64,000 nucleotides of DNA from Bog-257 sp963805985 (GCA_963805985.1 CAWDWG010000001.1:806001-870000); one strand, 5' to 3'. Positions 44,284-53,390 are shown, counted from the first letter of the stretch. Translations and numbers: made by a program. The notes: a model not told the origin generated them from the sequence alone.

Positions 44284-44359
44284 AACAGGATCACACCCTG
44301 GTCGAACCAGCCGCAAACTATGCCACGCTACAGATTCACTAGTCCCTAATTGCTAGCTA

Positions 44360-44905
44360 CTAGTTACTACTTACGACCCCACACGCGATCCGATCACCGG
44401 AGTTCCCCGACGGATCGGTCTTATAATCATCCGCCTTGGCGTGAATCATGATCGACGTGCCGCCGTTGCTAAGCAGAGAGTTCGGCTCGCTGCCGGTGCC
44501 CAGCACTACATCGTCATCCTTCACCGTGGCTCGCGACGTGCCGTTGTCCTTCACCAGGAAATTCCTCATGTCGCCGGAGTGGTGGCCCTGCGGATTATCG
44601 AAGCCGTGCTGCTTGCTGGTGGGATTGAAGTGCGGCCCTGCGGACTTAAAGTCGGGCGGATCGCACTTGGCCACCTGATGAAAATGCACAGCGTGCTCGC
44701 CCGGAGGAAGGTTCTTGAGATCGAGCCTCACCTCGACTCCATAGCTCTTTGCATAAATGGTCGCGGTACCGACGCCGTCACCTTTCGCATCGTGCAATTC
44801 CACGATCTTTATGTTGGCCGCTTTGGATCGCGCAAAAGCGAAGATGAGACAAGCAGCAACAATTGCTGCGACGGATAAGGTGCGAATCAGCTGTGAGCGC
44901 TTCAT
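44360..44905 (-). CDS. sodC: Periplasmic Cu/Zn superoxide dismutase
   Basis: An exported enzyme that dismutates superoxide. A signal anchor/peptide (LSVAAIVAACLIFAFA) precedes the Greek-key domain. Copper/zinc ligands are seen in EHAVHFHQVAKCDPP, GPHFNPTSKQHG, HHSGDM and SIMIHAKADDY, and GNSGDRIACGVV is the family signature with the second disulfide Cys. The length of 181 residues is typical. Confidence 0.95.
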   Translation of the reverse strand: MKRSQLIRTLSVAAIVAACLIFAFARSKAANIKIVELHDAKGDGVGTATIYAKSYGVEVRLDLKNLPPGEHAVHFHQVAKCDPPDFKSAGPHFNPTSKQHGFDNPQGHHSGDMRNFLVKDNGTSRATVKDDDVVLGTGSEPNSLLSNGGTSIMIHAKADDYKTDPSGNSGDRIACGVVSSN

Positions 44906-45077
44906 AATCTGGGAGTTTTATCACGAAAAGCGCGGTTGGCGCAGCATTTCCCGCAGGCTGTAACAGGGTGTTCACAATTGGTACGACGTCATCGCGTTGT
45001 TTCAAACCGGAAGGCCGAGCCAAAACTATTGCTTGACCGCACGCGCCGGCAGGCTTTCAAAGTTCCATAATGCAGAC

Positions 45078-45665
45078 ATGAGCGCGGAACGGTTTTCGCG
45101 ATTTCTCCTGCTGGCCAGCTTCGGGTTATGGGTGGTTTACGGATTTCTTGCCGGCATGCGCCATTGGCCGGCCGCGGTCGCCTTCGGCCTCGCCGCCGGC
45201 ATGGGCCTGGTGCTCCTGGAAAAGGGCCGGCACCTCGCCATCAAACTCTTAGACTGGACGATCGTGGCCTACTTCGCTATCGCCGCCATCGCGACCTTCC
45301 TGCTTCACGTGGCCGGATTTCCCGTTTACAGTCCCGTCGTCATCTGGCTGTTGTATGCCGTCGTAACTTGGGTCTCGATATTCTCCGGCGCCCCTTTCAG
45401 CCTGCAATACGCGCGCGAGTCGGCGCCACCGGAGCACTGGCAGAGCCCGGCATTTCTGCGCGCGAACTACATCATCAGCATCGTCTGGGGCTGGGGATTT
45501 CTGATCAACCTGGGATTAGTGACGATCGCACTCCTGCCGCGCTACAAATCATTCTGGCTTACCGTCGCCGCTCCGCTGATGGTCATGGGAGCTGCGACTG
45601 TTTTCACCTCGCGCTATACCAGGATCTCGCAGCAGCGCGTCCAGCAGGCAGCACACGAAAGCTAA
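45078..45665 (+). CDS. Hypothetical polytopic membrane protein
   Basis: About six hydrophobic segments in 195 residues, including FLLLASFGLWVVYGFLAGM, WTIVAYFAIAAIATFLLHV, PVVIWLLYAVVTWVSIFSG and IISIVWGWGFLINLGLVTI. The motif APFSLQYARESAPPEHW is in a loop and recalls bacterial intracellular septation-like or 'PFTLQYA' membrane proteins of unknown role. The start at ATG 45078 removes a non-hydrophobic 27-residue upstream extension; no strong ribosome site supports either. Confidence 0.75.
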   Translation: MSAERFSRFLLLASFGLWVVYGFLAGMRHWPAAVAFGLAAGMGLVLLEKGRHLAIKLLDWTIVAYFAIAAIATFLLHVAGFPVYSPVVIWLLYAVVTWVSIFSGAPFSLQYARESAPPEHWQSPAFLRANYIISIVWGWGFLINLGLVTIALLPRYKSFWLTVAAPLMVMGAATVFTSRYTRISQQRVQQAAHES

Positions 45666-45690
45666 GAACTCAGTCGGAACTGGTCCTTGA

Positions 45691-45740
45691 GTAGCGCCGG
45701 CCTCCGGCCGGCTGTCCTGGCGGCGTCCCCGCCGCCAGCT
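45691..45740. repeat. 50-bp repeat, GTAGCGCCGGCC...CCGCCAGCT, copy 1
   Basis: Double hairpin: GCCGGCCTCCGGCCGGC and TGGCGGCGTCCCCGCCGCCA. Nearly identical copies with the same orientation are at 48409 and 53279. The following 45808-45877 has CGGCTTCAGCCG and GAGCCGGCTTCAGCCGGC of another family; otherwise 45741-46019 is without visible genes. Confidence 0.85.
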
Positions 45741-46019
45741 AACGTCACCCTGTCAAGGCACAGCTTCACAGGTTGCTGAAAAACTCTGGGTTCAGAATGT
45801 TTCGTAGCAGGGCGCGGCTTCAGCCGTGCCGATAAGTCGTTAACTTTTTGTCGAGCCGGCTTCAGCCGGCGACACCGAACTGGCGCGATGACTTTCTCAG
45901 CAGGCACTGCCGTGCTCTCCGCAGCCGACACCTCCGCGTTCCCTCAGCCGCTCTTTCGAGCCCTTTTCCCGCTTTAGTTTTCGCGCTATACATCACAGTC
46001 CTGCGGCGAAGAACCGCTA

Positions 46020-46025
46020 TATAAT
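46020..46025 (+). promoter_or_regulatory. Probable -10 box of the acyl-CoA ligase operon
   Basis: TATAAT lies 35 bp before the ATG at 46060. It overlaps an upstream in-frame ATG at 46024, which therefore cannot be in the transcript. A -35 box is not clear. Confidence 0.45.
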
Positions 46026-46059
46026 GCGGCCACACTCAGCAGGAAAGAAGGCGGGTTTT

Positions 46060-47601
46060 ATGATCTCCCCACTCACTCCTCTGGAATTTCTCGCCCGTAG
46101 CGCCAGCGCCTATCACGACTGCACCGCCGTGGTCGACCATCATGACCGCTACACCTATGCCGAAATGCAGGATCGCGTGCATTCCTTAGCCGCCGCTTTG
46201 CAGAACGCCGGCATCGCGCCCGGCGATCGCGTTGCCGTGCTCGCGCGCAACGGCGTGCTTCCTCTGGAAGCGCATTTCGCTGTCCCGTTAATCGGCGCCG
46301 TGCTGGTCATGCTGAATGTCCGCCTGAAAGCAGGCGAGCTGGCCACCATTCTGAATCACAGCGGCGCATCGATTCTGCTGGGCGACTCCGATCTCATCGC
46401 CCCGTTCGTAGCTGTGCGCGAAGCCATTCCACACGTAAAGCGCTTCGTCACCGATTACGCCGCTTTCGTCGCTGAGTGCAGCCGGCCGCCTGTTCCGCAT
46501 CCGCCCGCCGAGGACGACGTCATCTCCATCAACTACACCAGCGGCACAACCGGCCTGCCCAAGGGCGTGATGTACACCCATCGCGGCGCATATCTCAACG
46601 CGATCGGCGAAATCATCGAGCACGGTCTCTCCTTCCGCTCCGTCTATCTCTGGACGCTGCCCATGTTCCATTGCAACGGCTGGTGCTACCCGTGGGCAGT
46701 CACCGCTGTCGGCGCGCGTCATATCTGCCTGCCTGAGGTCAACGCCGAGCGAGCGCTCAAGCTGATCGAGGAGGAGAGCGTGACCCATCTCTGCGGCGCT
46801 CCCATCGTCGTGCGCACGCTCACCGAGTACTGCGCCAAGCGCAAGGTTCGTCTTCCCGGACTGAAGATGATGATCGCAGCCGCGCCTCCGCCGCCGGCGG
46901 TCATTCGCGCAGCGGAAGAAATCGGAATCGAGCTGACGCATGTCTACGGCTTGACGGAAACCTACGGCCCGCATTCCGTCTGCGCCTGGCACACCGGCTG
47001 GGACATTCTGCCGGAGGACAAACGCGCGCAACTGAAAGCGCGCCAGGGCGTGCCCTACACCGTCTTCGGAACCGACATGCGCGTGGTCGACGAGAATATG
47101 CAGGACGTGCCCTACGACGGCAAGACGATTGGCGAAGTCGTGATGCGCGGCAACAACGTCATGCTCGGCTACTACAACGATCCGGCAGGCACCGAAACGG
47201 CTTTCGCCGGCGGCTGGTTTCACTCCGGCGATCTGGCCGTGATGCATCCCGACGGCTACATCGAATTGCGCGACCGCGCCAAGGACATCATCATCTCGGG
47301 AGGAGAGAATATTTCCACCATCGAGGTCGAACGCGTGTTGTACGATCATCCCGATGTGTTGGAGGCCGCAGTGGTCGGCCAGCCGGACGAGAAGTGGGGC
47401 GAGGTCCCGCACGCCTATGTTCTGCTGCGGGATGGTGCGAAGGTCAGCGAAAGCGGCTTGATCGAATTCTGCCGCGAGCAACTGGCCCACTTCAAATGTC
47501 CCAAGGCGGTACACTTTGGACCGCTGCCCAAGACCTCGACCGGGAAGGTCCGCAAGAGCGTGCTTCGCCAGCAGGCGCAAGCCATCGCACAAGGAGCTTG
47601 A
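46060..47601 (+). CDS. AMP-dependent acyl-CoA synthetase
   Basis: An ANL-family ligase of about 513 residues activating a carboxylic acid to acyl-CoA via acyl-AMP. The P-loop-like INYTSGTTGLPKGVMYTHRG, the THVYGLTETYGP adenine-site motif, the hinge region ELRDRAKDIIISGGENIS and the C-terminal KTSTGKVRKSVLR with the adenylation Lys are all present. Chain-length preference cannot be read, but the overall style is that of medium/long-chain ligases. The stop codon shares one base with the start of the enoyl-CoA hydratase gene, indicating an operon for acid beta-oxidation. Confidence 0.93.
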   Translation: MISPLTPLEFLARSASAYHDCTAVVDHHDRYTYAEMQDRVHSLAAALQNAGIAPGDRVAVLARNGVLPLEAHFAVPLIGAVLVMLNVRLKAGELATILNHSGASILLGDSDLIAPFVAVREAIPHVKRFVTDYAAFVAECSRPPVPHPPAEDDVISINYTSGTTGLPKGVMYTHRGAYLNAIGEIIEHGLSFRSVYLWTLPMFHCNGWCYPWAVTAVGARHICLPEVNAERALKLIEEESVTHLCGAPIVVRTLTEYCAKRKVRLPGLKMMIAAAPPPPAVIRAAEEIGIELTHVYGLTETYGPHSVCAWHTGWDILPEDKRAQLKARQGVPYTVFGTDMRVVDENMQDVPYDGKTIGEVVMRGNNVMLGYYNDPAGTETAFAGGWFHSGDLAVMHPDGYIELRDRAKDIIISGGENISTIEVERVLYDHPDVLEAAVVGQPDEKWGEVPHAYVLLRDGAKVSESGLIEFCREQLAHFKCPKAVHFGPLPKTSTGKVRKSVLRQQAQAIAQGA

Positions 47602-48404
47602 TGATGTCGGAAGCGCTGAACGCCGTCGCCAAATATCAGAGCATTCTGTTTGAGACGGAGGGGCCGATCGCCGTCCTGACGCTGAACCGGCCGCAGCGCC
47701 GCAATGCGCTTTCGCTCGAGTTGATGCGCGAGGTCATCGATTGCCTTGGCGAAATTGGCAAGGATCGCAGCCTGCGCGTCGTTTTGCTGAAAGCCGCGGG
47801 CAAGGTCTTTTCCTCCGGTCACGACTTGAGCGAGATGGTGGGACGCGACATCAACGAGTATCGCGAGGTCTTCGACGTCTGCACCGAGATGATGACGCGC
47901 GTGCAGTCGATTCCGCAGCCGGTGATCGCCGAAGTGCAAGGCGTAGCGACTGCCGCGGGATGTCAGCTGGTAGCGACCTGCGATCTCGCGGTTGCCTCCG
48001 AACAGGCCGCGTTCGCGACGCCGGGAGTGAAGATCGGGCTCTTCTGTACCACGCCGATGGTGGCCCTCAGTCGCGCGGTCGGTCGCAAGCGCGCGTTGCA
48101 GATGCTGCTTACCGGAGAGATGGTCGATGCCGTCACCGCAGCTGAGTGGGGACTGGTCAACCTGGTCGTGCCCGCCGCTGAACTCGAAGAGCAGAGCCGC
48201 AAGCTCGCTGCACGAATTGCCGAAGCCAGCTCACTCACCGTTGCGCTGGGCAAGCAGGCCTTCTACACGCAGATCGATCTCGATCAGCCGAAAGCTTATG
48301 CCTACGCGAAAGAAGTAATGAGCATGAACGCTCTCGCTGCCGACGCCCAGGAAGGTATCTCGGCCTTCCTGCAAAAACGCCCCGCCTCCTGGACCGGCAA
48401 GTAG
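47601..48404 (+). CDS. Enoyl-CoA hydratase/isomerase family protein
   Basis: A crotonase-fold enzyme of 267 residues. LNRPQRRNALSLELMREV, GKVFSSGHDLSEM (oxyanion-hole motif), QGVATAAGCQLVATCDLAVA and AFATPGVKIGLFCTTPMVAL are the family hallmarks. The sequence pattern is closest to ECHDC3-like hydratases. ATG 47601 is preceded by AAGGAG; a second ATG follows directly. Coupled to the acyl-CoA ligase, it probably hydrates the enoyl-CoA formed after activation. Confidence 0.92.
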   Translation: MMSEALNAVAKYQSILFETEGPIAVLTLNRPQRRNALSLELMREVIDCLGEIGKDRSLRVVLLKAAGKVFSSGHDLSEMVGRDINEYREVFDVCTEMMTRVQSIPQPVIAEVQGVATAAGCQLVATCDLAVASEQAAFATPGVKIGLFCTTPMVALSRAVGRKRALQMLLTGEMVDAVTAAEWGLVNLVVPAAELEEQSRKLAARIAEASSLTVALGKQAFYTQIDLDQPKAYAYAKEVMSMNALAADAQEGISAFLQKRPASWTGK

Positions 48405-48408
48405 TCAC

Positions 48409-48456
48409 GTAGCGCCGGCCTCCGGCCGGCTGTCCTGGCGGCATCCCGCCGCCAGC
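48409..48456. repeat. 50-bp repeat, copy 2
   Basis: Same sequence as at 45691 with two small differences (GGCATCCCGCC in the second hairpin loop). It begins five bases after the hydratase stop codon, a position suited to a transcript end. Confidence 0.85.
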
Positions 48457-48588
48457 TTCCCTTACGAAAACCTGCTGAACTTCTCAATTCCCGTCCCTCG
48501 CCCTTGCTCCCTTGTAGAACCTACGCAAAACGCACTATCCTGTTGTGATCCGTTGCGCGCCTGACCGCGTCCGGCAAGGAGTGTGTGT

Positions 48589-50304
48589 ATGTCCCGGTCT
48601 TCGTCGTTCCAGGCTGTCTGCATCTCTGCTTTCGCATCCGTTGTGTTGCTCGCGTCTGCCGCCTTCGCGCAGAACTACGTAGCTCCCAGCACGCCGGTAG
48701 TCGGCTCGCCCAACACCGTGACTGCCAACGCGCCCGTGCCACGGCCTTCCACAACACCCTGCACGGTGACGTTGTTCTCGAATTTCGACTTCGACGATTT
48801 CAATCCGCGCCCGTTCAACTACACCCCGCCCTCGGGTTGTCCCGGACCCTGGGCTGCTGTCGTGTTTGAAGCCGACTGGTCGGTCGATGCCGGCGTGCAA
48901 TACGATCGAACCACCAACATCTGGCTGGGCGGCAACGTGATCTTCTTCGGTACCACCGCCGAGCCGTCAGGCAACTTTGTCCGCCAGTGGCACACCGAGA
49001 GCAATCTCACCGAGATCAGCCCGCTGTTCACCATTCCGCAGCAGGGCACCGCGATCCTCTTCAACCTGGTCAACGACCAGTACACCAGCCACTATCACGG
49101 CAGCGCCTATCTGCAGTTCTATCCGCTGGCGCAGGGTCAGAATCCCCCGCCCGCGGCCAACATGGTTCTGCCGCTCTCGGCCGGGTCTACGGGAGGAACG
49201 GTCACGCTGAACTCGCCTAGCGATCAACTGGCCGGAACCTTTACGTTCCCGACCAATGTCGAGAACGCCTATCTGGACGTCTGGGCCCAGAGCCAGTCGG
49301 ATGACGAATTCTGGTACGTCTGCGCGCCCAACAATCTGGCTGGCGAGCTCGAAACCTGCGGATCCACCGGCTTCCGCGAGGCTGAGGTCAGCATCGACGG
49401 AACACCCGCCGGCGTCGCGCCGGTTTATCCCTGGATCTTCACCGGCGGCATCGATCCATTCCTGTGGCAGCCGATCCCCGGCGTTCACACCCTCAACTTC
49501 GAGCCCTATCGCGTCGACCTCACGCCCTTCGCTTCGCTCTTGAGCAACGGCGCGCAGCACACGGTTGCGGTCAGCGTCTACAACGCCGACCAGTATTTTT
49601 CCGCGACCGCAAATCTGCTTGTGTATCAGGACTCGGGATCGACGCAGCTGACCGGTGGAGTCACGACCAATACCATCACGGCGCCCGATCCGACGATCAA
49701 TCAGAACATCGTCAACAATGGCACGTATGCGGCTGGACCGCTCGCCATCAATTCCACCCGCGGCTTCACCACCGAAGGCTACGTCAACACCTCGCATGGC
49801 ACGGTGGATACCAAGGTCGTGCAAAGCATCGATTTCAATAATGGTCAGGGCTATTACGTGCTGCAGGACGGATCGGTCGATAACCAGTTTGTCGGACTGA
49901 TCGACAACATCTCTTCCGTCACCACAACCACCGCCGGCAGCAATGTCACGACCAACAACACTCAGTACTCGTGGCCGCTCGGACTGCGCTATGCCTACAC
50001 CGCCAATCCCGATGGATCGTGGGTGCAGTCTACGCAAATTCATCAGAGCTATAGCAAGAACGTTCTGGTGGAGTTGAACGGCTCTCCTACCTACTCCGAG
50101 AGCTTTAGCGACGCGGTTTCGCCTACGGACACGCTGAGTGTGGACGCATCCGGCAATTACACCCTCAGCAACCAGACGAATTCGGAGACCTATCAGTACT
50201 CCAATTCCAATGGCGCTTGCTGGAACCAGACGCTGACGGCCTCGGCCGGGGACATTACGTCCGTGAATGGCGGCAGCTGCACCAAGGGACGGAAGACGAA
50301 CTAA
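48589..50304 (+). CDS. Secreted PNGase A-like protein (peptide N-glycosidase A family)
   Basis: A signal peptide (SFQAVCISAFASVVLLASAAFAQ) precedes a domain matching plant-type peptide:N-glycanase A: PGPWAAVVFEADWSVDAGVQ with YDRTTNIWLGGNVIFFGTT, WYVCAPNNLAGELETCG, FREAEVSIDGTPAGVAPVYP and FLWQPIPGVHTLNFEPYRVDL. Enzymes of this family release N-glycans, including core-fucosylated ones, from glycopeptides. A role in degrading plant or fungal glycoproteins is an inference. ATG 48589 follows GGAG. Catalytic residues of the family are not well enough known to me to be checked. A terminator follows. Confidence 0.85.
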   Translation: MSRSSSFQAVCISAFASVVLLASAAFAQNYVAPSTPVVGSPNTVTANAPVPRPSTTPCTVTLFSNFDFDDFNPRPFNYTPPSGCPGPWAAVVFEADWSVDAGVQYDRTTNIWLGGNVIFFGTTAEPSGNFVRQWHTESNLTEISPLFTIPQQGTAILFNLVNDQYTSHYHGSAYLQFYPLAQGQNPPPAANMVLPLSAGSTGGTVTLNSPSDQLAGTFTFPTNVENAYLDVWAQSQSDDEFWYVCAPNNLAGELETCGSTGFREAEVSIDGTPAGVAPVYPWIFTGGIDPFLWQPIPGVHTLNFEPYRVDLTPFASLLSNGAQHTVAVSVYNADQYFSATANLLVYQDSGSTQLTGGVTTNTITAPDPTINQNIVNNGTYAAGPLAINSTRGFTTEGYVNTSHGTVDTKVVQSIDFNNGQGYYVLQDGSVDNQFVGLIDNISSVTTTTAGSNVTTNNTQYSWPLGLRYAYTANPDGSWVQSTQIHQSYSKNVLVELNGSPTYSESFSDAVSPTDTLSVDASGNYTLSNQTNSETYQYSNSNGACWNQTLTASAGDITSVNGGSCTKGRKTN

Positions 50305-50331
50305 GTTTTCTGCGGCCCAGACAAGCACTTC

Positions 50332-50356
50332 AAAGCCGGCCTTCTAGGCCGGCTTT
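50332..50356. terminator. Bidirectional terminator hairpin
   Basis: AAAGCCGGCC (50332-50341) pairs with GGCCGGCTTT (50347-50356), followed by ACTTTT on the plus strand. It serves the PNGase A gene and overlaps the last codon of the convergent gene. Confidence 0.7.
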
Positions 50357-51128
50357 ACTTTTCCCAGTGCTGCGACGCGAATTGCTTGGGATCGAAGATC
50401 GCCGGATCCAGCTTGATATTCACTTGAATGTCCGAATACTCTTCGCTGAAAACTTCTTTGCCGTCGACGTACATTTCGACTCCCGCCGCAACCCATCCTG
50501 GCGACGTCTTGCGATAATCCACAAATCGCGTGTCGGCGGTCTTGGTGGCATCGTGCCGGTCGGGTTCAATCATCCGCACAAACAACAACCGCTTCTTCTC
50601 GATCCAGAACTGCTTCGATTTCAAATCGCCCTTGTCTGCCCCGACCACATAGACCGGCTCGCCCTGCCACGTGTCCTCGTGCAGCTTGCTCAGATCGAAG
50701 CCCTGACCCTTCACCTCATCGATGGTCGTCGGCGCCGGCTGGCAGTAGACGTCGAAGCCCAGCACCAGCAGCATGTGGACGAACGGCCGCGTCCCCGCAA
50801 TCGCGCCGTTCTTTAACGATGTCACCGTGTTGTCGGCAAAGATGATGCCGTTATTGTCGCTGAGCTGCCCGACGTCGATGCGCAGCTTTCCCGGGCATCC
50901 CAGCGCTTCGTGCCACGTCTCGCTCGAGGTCGTGCCGTCGGGCTTGTGGGTGATGCTCTTCTGCGTGAAGGTCAGCGTCTGGTACCAGTTGTTCTGGTAG
51001 CGATCATGCATGGCACGAATCAGCGCCTCGCCAGTTGTAATCTGTTGCGCGCTGGCCTGCGCGACCAGAGCAATACTGCCAATTATGATTATCGCGAGGC
51101 GGATGCGCCAATTCAAAGAATTTGTCAT
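50355..51128 (-). CDS. Secreted LolA-like/outer membrane lipoprotein-sorting protein
   Basis: A signal peptide (LAIIIIGSIALVAQASAQ) precedes a 235-residue domain. The helix ALIRAMHDRYQNNWYQTLTFTQKS, the strand series ending FWIEKKRLLFVRMIEP and the closing LDPAIFDPKQFASQHWEK fit the LolA/LolB-like half-barrel of lipoprotein-sorting proteins; identity is not certain. ATG 51128 follows TGAGGA at six bases; the open frame further upstream reads into a dispersed repeat and is not genuine. Confidence 0.78.
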   Translation of the reverse strand: MTNSLNWRIRLAIIIIGSIALVAQASAQQITTGEALIRAMHDRYQNNWYQTLTFTQKSITHKPDGTTSSETWHEALGCPGKLRIDVGQLSDNNGIIFADNTVTSLKNGAIAGTRPFVHMLLVLGFDVYCQPAPTTIDEVKGQGFDLSKLHEDTWQGEPVYVVGADKGDLKSKQFWIEKKRLLFVRMIEPDRHDATKTADTRFVDYRKTSPGWVAAGVEMYVDGKEVFSEEYSDIQVNIKLDPAIFDPKQFASQHWEK

Positions 51129-51161
51129 AACGATCCTCAGAAAAGATTTCAGATAGGGACC

Positions 51162-51287
51162 GGTGGAAGCGCCGGACTTTAGTCCGGCGAACACCGGCGG
51201 TTATAAGTTGCGGCTTCAGCCGCGGCCGGGGCTAAAGCCCTCACCAACGATCTCTTTCCGGTCCGGCTAAAGCCGGACCCTTCCACC
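51162..51287. repeat. Palindromic repeat, GGTGGAAG...CTTCCACC family
   Basis: Ends GGTGGAAGCGCC and CTTCCACC, with GCCGGACTTTAGTCCGGC, GCGGCTTCAGCCGC and TCCGGCTAAAGCCGGA inside. It sits between two minus-strand genes. Confidence 0.85.
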
Positions 51288-51289
51288 GC

Positions 51290-51820
51290 TCACGGTATGG
51301 AAAACAGCTTCCACCCGTCAGCGTCCAGATTGAATACGAAATCGATCAGGTTCTGGTTCGGACAGCCGTCGTTCTTGATCCTCGCGACCAGAACCGCCTG
51401 CGGCACGTCGTTGCGCGTAATTTCCGAAGCCGCGGTATGAACGTCCTTCGAATGCGTCAACAGTTCACGATACGAGCAGCTGCGCGCGCTGTTTCCGAGA
51501 TTGATGGGCGCCTGAATGCATGACGAATCGAAGAGCTTGCAATACAGGCCGCGGTGGGCGAGAAACTCCTGCTCGACCTGGTCCTGCGTGACATGCTGCA
51601 TTTCCGGTCCGACATTCACACCTTTTGCAATATAGGACAAAACCTTCTGCGTATCACCGGCGCGGATTGCATCGAAAAACTGCCGCTGCAAGGCCGCGGG
51701 CGTTACCTTCGTCTCTGCTTTGGACTTCGTCGAGGACGACTGCGCCATGACGCGCCCGGCGCACATGAAACCAAGGGCGGCCATCAGCCAGCAGCATAGC
51801 GAACGACGACCAGCCTTCAT
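51290..51820 (-). CDS. Secreted hypothetical protein, 176 residues
   Basis: A signal peptide (MKAGRRSLCCWLMAALGFMCAGRVMAQ) precedes a 150-residue domain. The segment LQRQFFDAIRAGDTQKVLSYI resembles the first helix of NTF2-like or DUF4878 proteins. Three Cys pairs in the mature part suggest disulfides. The start ATG overlaps the stop of the MmcQ frame by 4 bases, showing translational coupling to the GNAT/MmcQ genes. Confidence 0.75.
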   Translation of the reverse strand: MKAGRRSLCCWLMAALGFMCAGRVMAQSSSTKSKAETKVTPAALQRQFFDAIRAGDTQKVLSYIAKGVNVGPEMQHVTQDQVEQEFLAHRGLYCKLFDSSCIQAPINLGNSARSCSYRELLTHSKDVHTAASEITRNDVPQAVLVARIKNDGCPNQNLIDFVFNLDADGWKLFSIP

Positions 51821-52267
51821 CCCCGCTTGCCCGCCTTGGCCGATTTTCGCTTGCCGGTGAGCTTCTTCGCAGCCTTCTTCCCCGCAGCTTTCTTCTTACT
51901 CGTCGGAGCCGCTTTCACGCCGCTTTGCAACTCTTGCTGCCGCCGCTTCGGTAATCGCTCGAAGACCATCCGGTAAGACTCGGCGAGCAGTTCGCGCAGC
52001 TCGGAATCCGGCAGCGTGTTGAGCTGCTCCAGCGCGACCCACTGCGCTCGCGCCAAATACGGAGCGGGACTGACTACCGGACCGCTCGCACAACTCGCCG
52101 AAATTCTCGCCGCTGGCTTTGAACGACATCCGTACTGGCACGGGCTCAAGCCGCACGACGAGAAACATTTTGCCGTCGACCTTGAACACAAGGTCGTAGC
52201 CCCATTGCACGTTCTCGGTGACATACGGGAACCGGAGGCAGTAGCGGCGGATCGCGTCAATGTCCAT
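51817..52267 (-). pseudogene. MmcQ/YjbR family protein, single frameshift
   Basis: The first frame (ATG 52267) encodes MDIDAIRRYCLRFPYVTENV and VRMSFKASGENFGELCER, the N-terminal two thirds of an MmcQ/YjbR protein. Near 52085 the homology moves to another frame: VSPAPYLARAQWVALEQL, LRELLAESYRMVFERLPK and a Lys-rich tail (KKKAAGKKAAKKLTG). The tail frame ends at 51817, overlapping the next gene's ATG, and the head overlaps the GNAT gene, so the operon structure is intact around a one-base change. It may be a real lesion or an assembly error. Confidence 0.8.
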
Positions 52268-53129
52268 CGTTGCTGTCCTTCGGCACAGGATCCTCCGGCC
52301 ACTCGCGCGTCATCACGACCTTGGTATACGCCAGCCGGAAGCCGCGGCGCTCCATATTGCGCTGCGAACCGCCGCCGGGCATCGTGCTCACCACAGCATA
52401 CTCGCAAGCCGCCAGGGCCGCCTCCTGCAGCCGCCACGCGATAAGCGCGGTCTGCACTCCACGACAGCGGTATTCCGGCAAGGTAGCAGTGCCAAACAAC
52501 GACGCGATGCGAGCCTCCGGAATGATGCGGCCGCCGCACCCGCCCACAACTTTATCTTCGATGCGCGCCAGGAACGCCAGCGCTCCCGGCAGCGCGGCGA
52601 ATCCGCCAAAGATCTCCTCCGGCACAGTAACGTCCTGAGAGAAGCCTTTTGCGATCGCCTGCATCCACGGCCGCACGGTTTCCGGCGTAACGCGCTCGAT
52701 CACGATGCCGTCTGGTGGAGTGTACGGTTGCGGTGACGAGATTCTGCGAATCAGTACTGAATTGAACTCGGCGATGCGATACCCGCGTTCGCCCAGCAGG
52801 TTGCGCAACGATTCGTCCGCCAACGGTGAGACCACCACGGTCGACGCTACGCCGCGGCTGCGGAAGAAATCCTCGACCCGATCCATGTCGTCGGCGGTCA
52901 CGGCGCCGTAGAGGCCCATGCCGACGATTTGATTTGCGGGATACTTCACGCCGCCGAAGAAGGCATTCCCGCCGGCGATGTTCTCGGCTGCATTGGGCTC
53001 GTCAGGCGCGTAGCGGCGGATCGCCTCGACGCAATCGGGCAAAATCATCTCCGCCATCTCCAGGCGGCGGGCGAACTCCAGGTCAACGAAATCAGCAAGC
53101 TGCACAGCTGTAGCTGTAACTTCAGACAT
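52257..53129 (-). CDS. GNAT family N-acetyltransferase
   Basis: A 290-residue protein with an N-terminal half without clear signature (possibly a degenerate GNAT domain) and a C-terminal GNAT domain. The acetyl-CoA-binding motif A is TLPEYRCRGVQTALI (Q/RxxGxG/A-like), followed by AVVSTMPGGGSQRNMERRGF with the Asn-x-x-Glu...GF pattern. ATG 53129 follows GGAG by seven bases. The 3' end overlaps the MmcQ gene start by 11 bp. The substrate is unknown. Confidence 0.85.
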   Translation of the reverse strand: MSEVTATAVQLADFVDLEFARRLEMAEMILPDCVEAIRRYAPDEPNAAENIAGGNAFFGGVKYPANQIVGMGLYGAVTADDMDRVEDFFRSRGVASTVVVSPLADESLRNLLGERGYRIAEFNSVLIRRISSPQPYTPPDGIVIERVTPETVRPWMQAIAKGFSQDVTVPEEIFGGFAALPGALAFLARIEDKVVGGCGGRIIPEARIASLFGTATLPEYRCRGVQTALIAWRLQEAALAACEYAVVSTMPGGGSQRNMERRGFRLAYTKVVMTREWPEDPVPKDSNDGH

Positions 53130-53278
53130 TTCCAATCTCCTATGCGGATGAACAGAGGAAGGCTAGCGCCGCAAAAGGGGGGCGGGTTCGTTGCGGCGAT
53201 AGGCTTAGTTAGCGGACGGCAATGGTCACAGGCAGCTCGTCTAGCAGTCTAGCGCATGATTTCCGGCAAGGGAAGTGA

Positions 53279-53328
53279 GTAGCGCCGGCCTCCGGCCGGC
53301 TGTCCTGGCGGCGTCCCCGCCGCCAGCT
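53279..53328. repeat. 50-bp repeat, copy 3
   Basis: Identical to the copy at 45691 over all 50 bases as far as I can read. It lies between the divergent GNAT and SDR genes. Confidence 0.85.
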
Positions 53329-53390
53329 TCGCCGCGAAGGCCGGATCGACACTAGTCATCCGAGGCAAGCCATTGTGCTAACGTTTTGCC

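Noticed and set aside
44997..45077. 27-codon N-terminal extension of the polytopic membrane protein
   Set aside because: The extra residues are not hydrophobic and lack a ribosome site; the internal ATG places the first TM helix normally.
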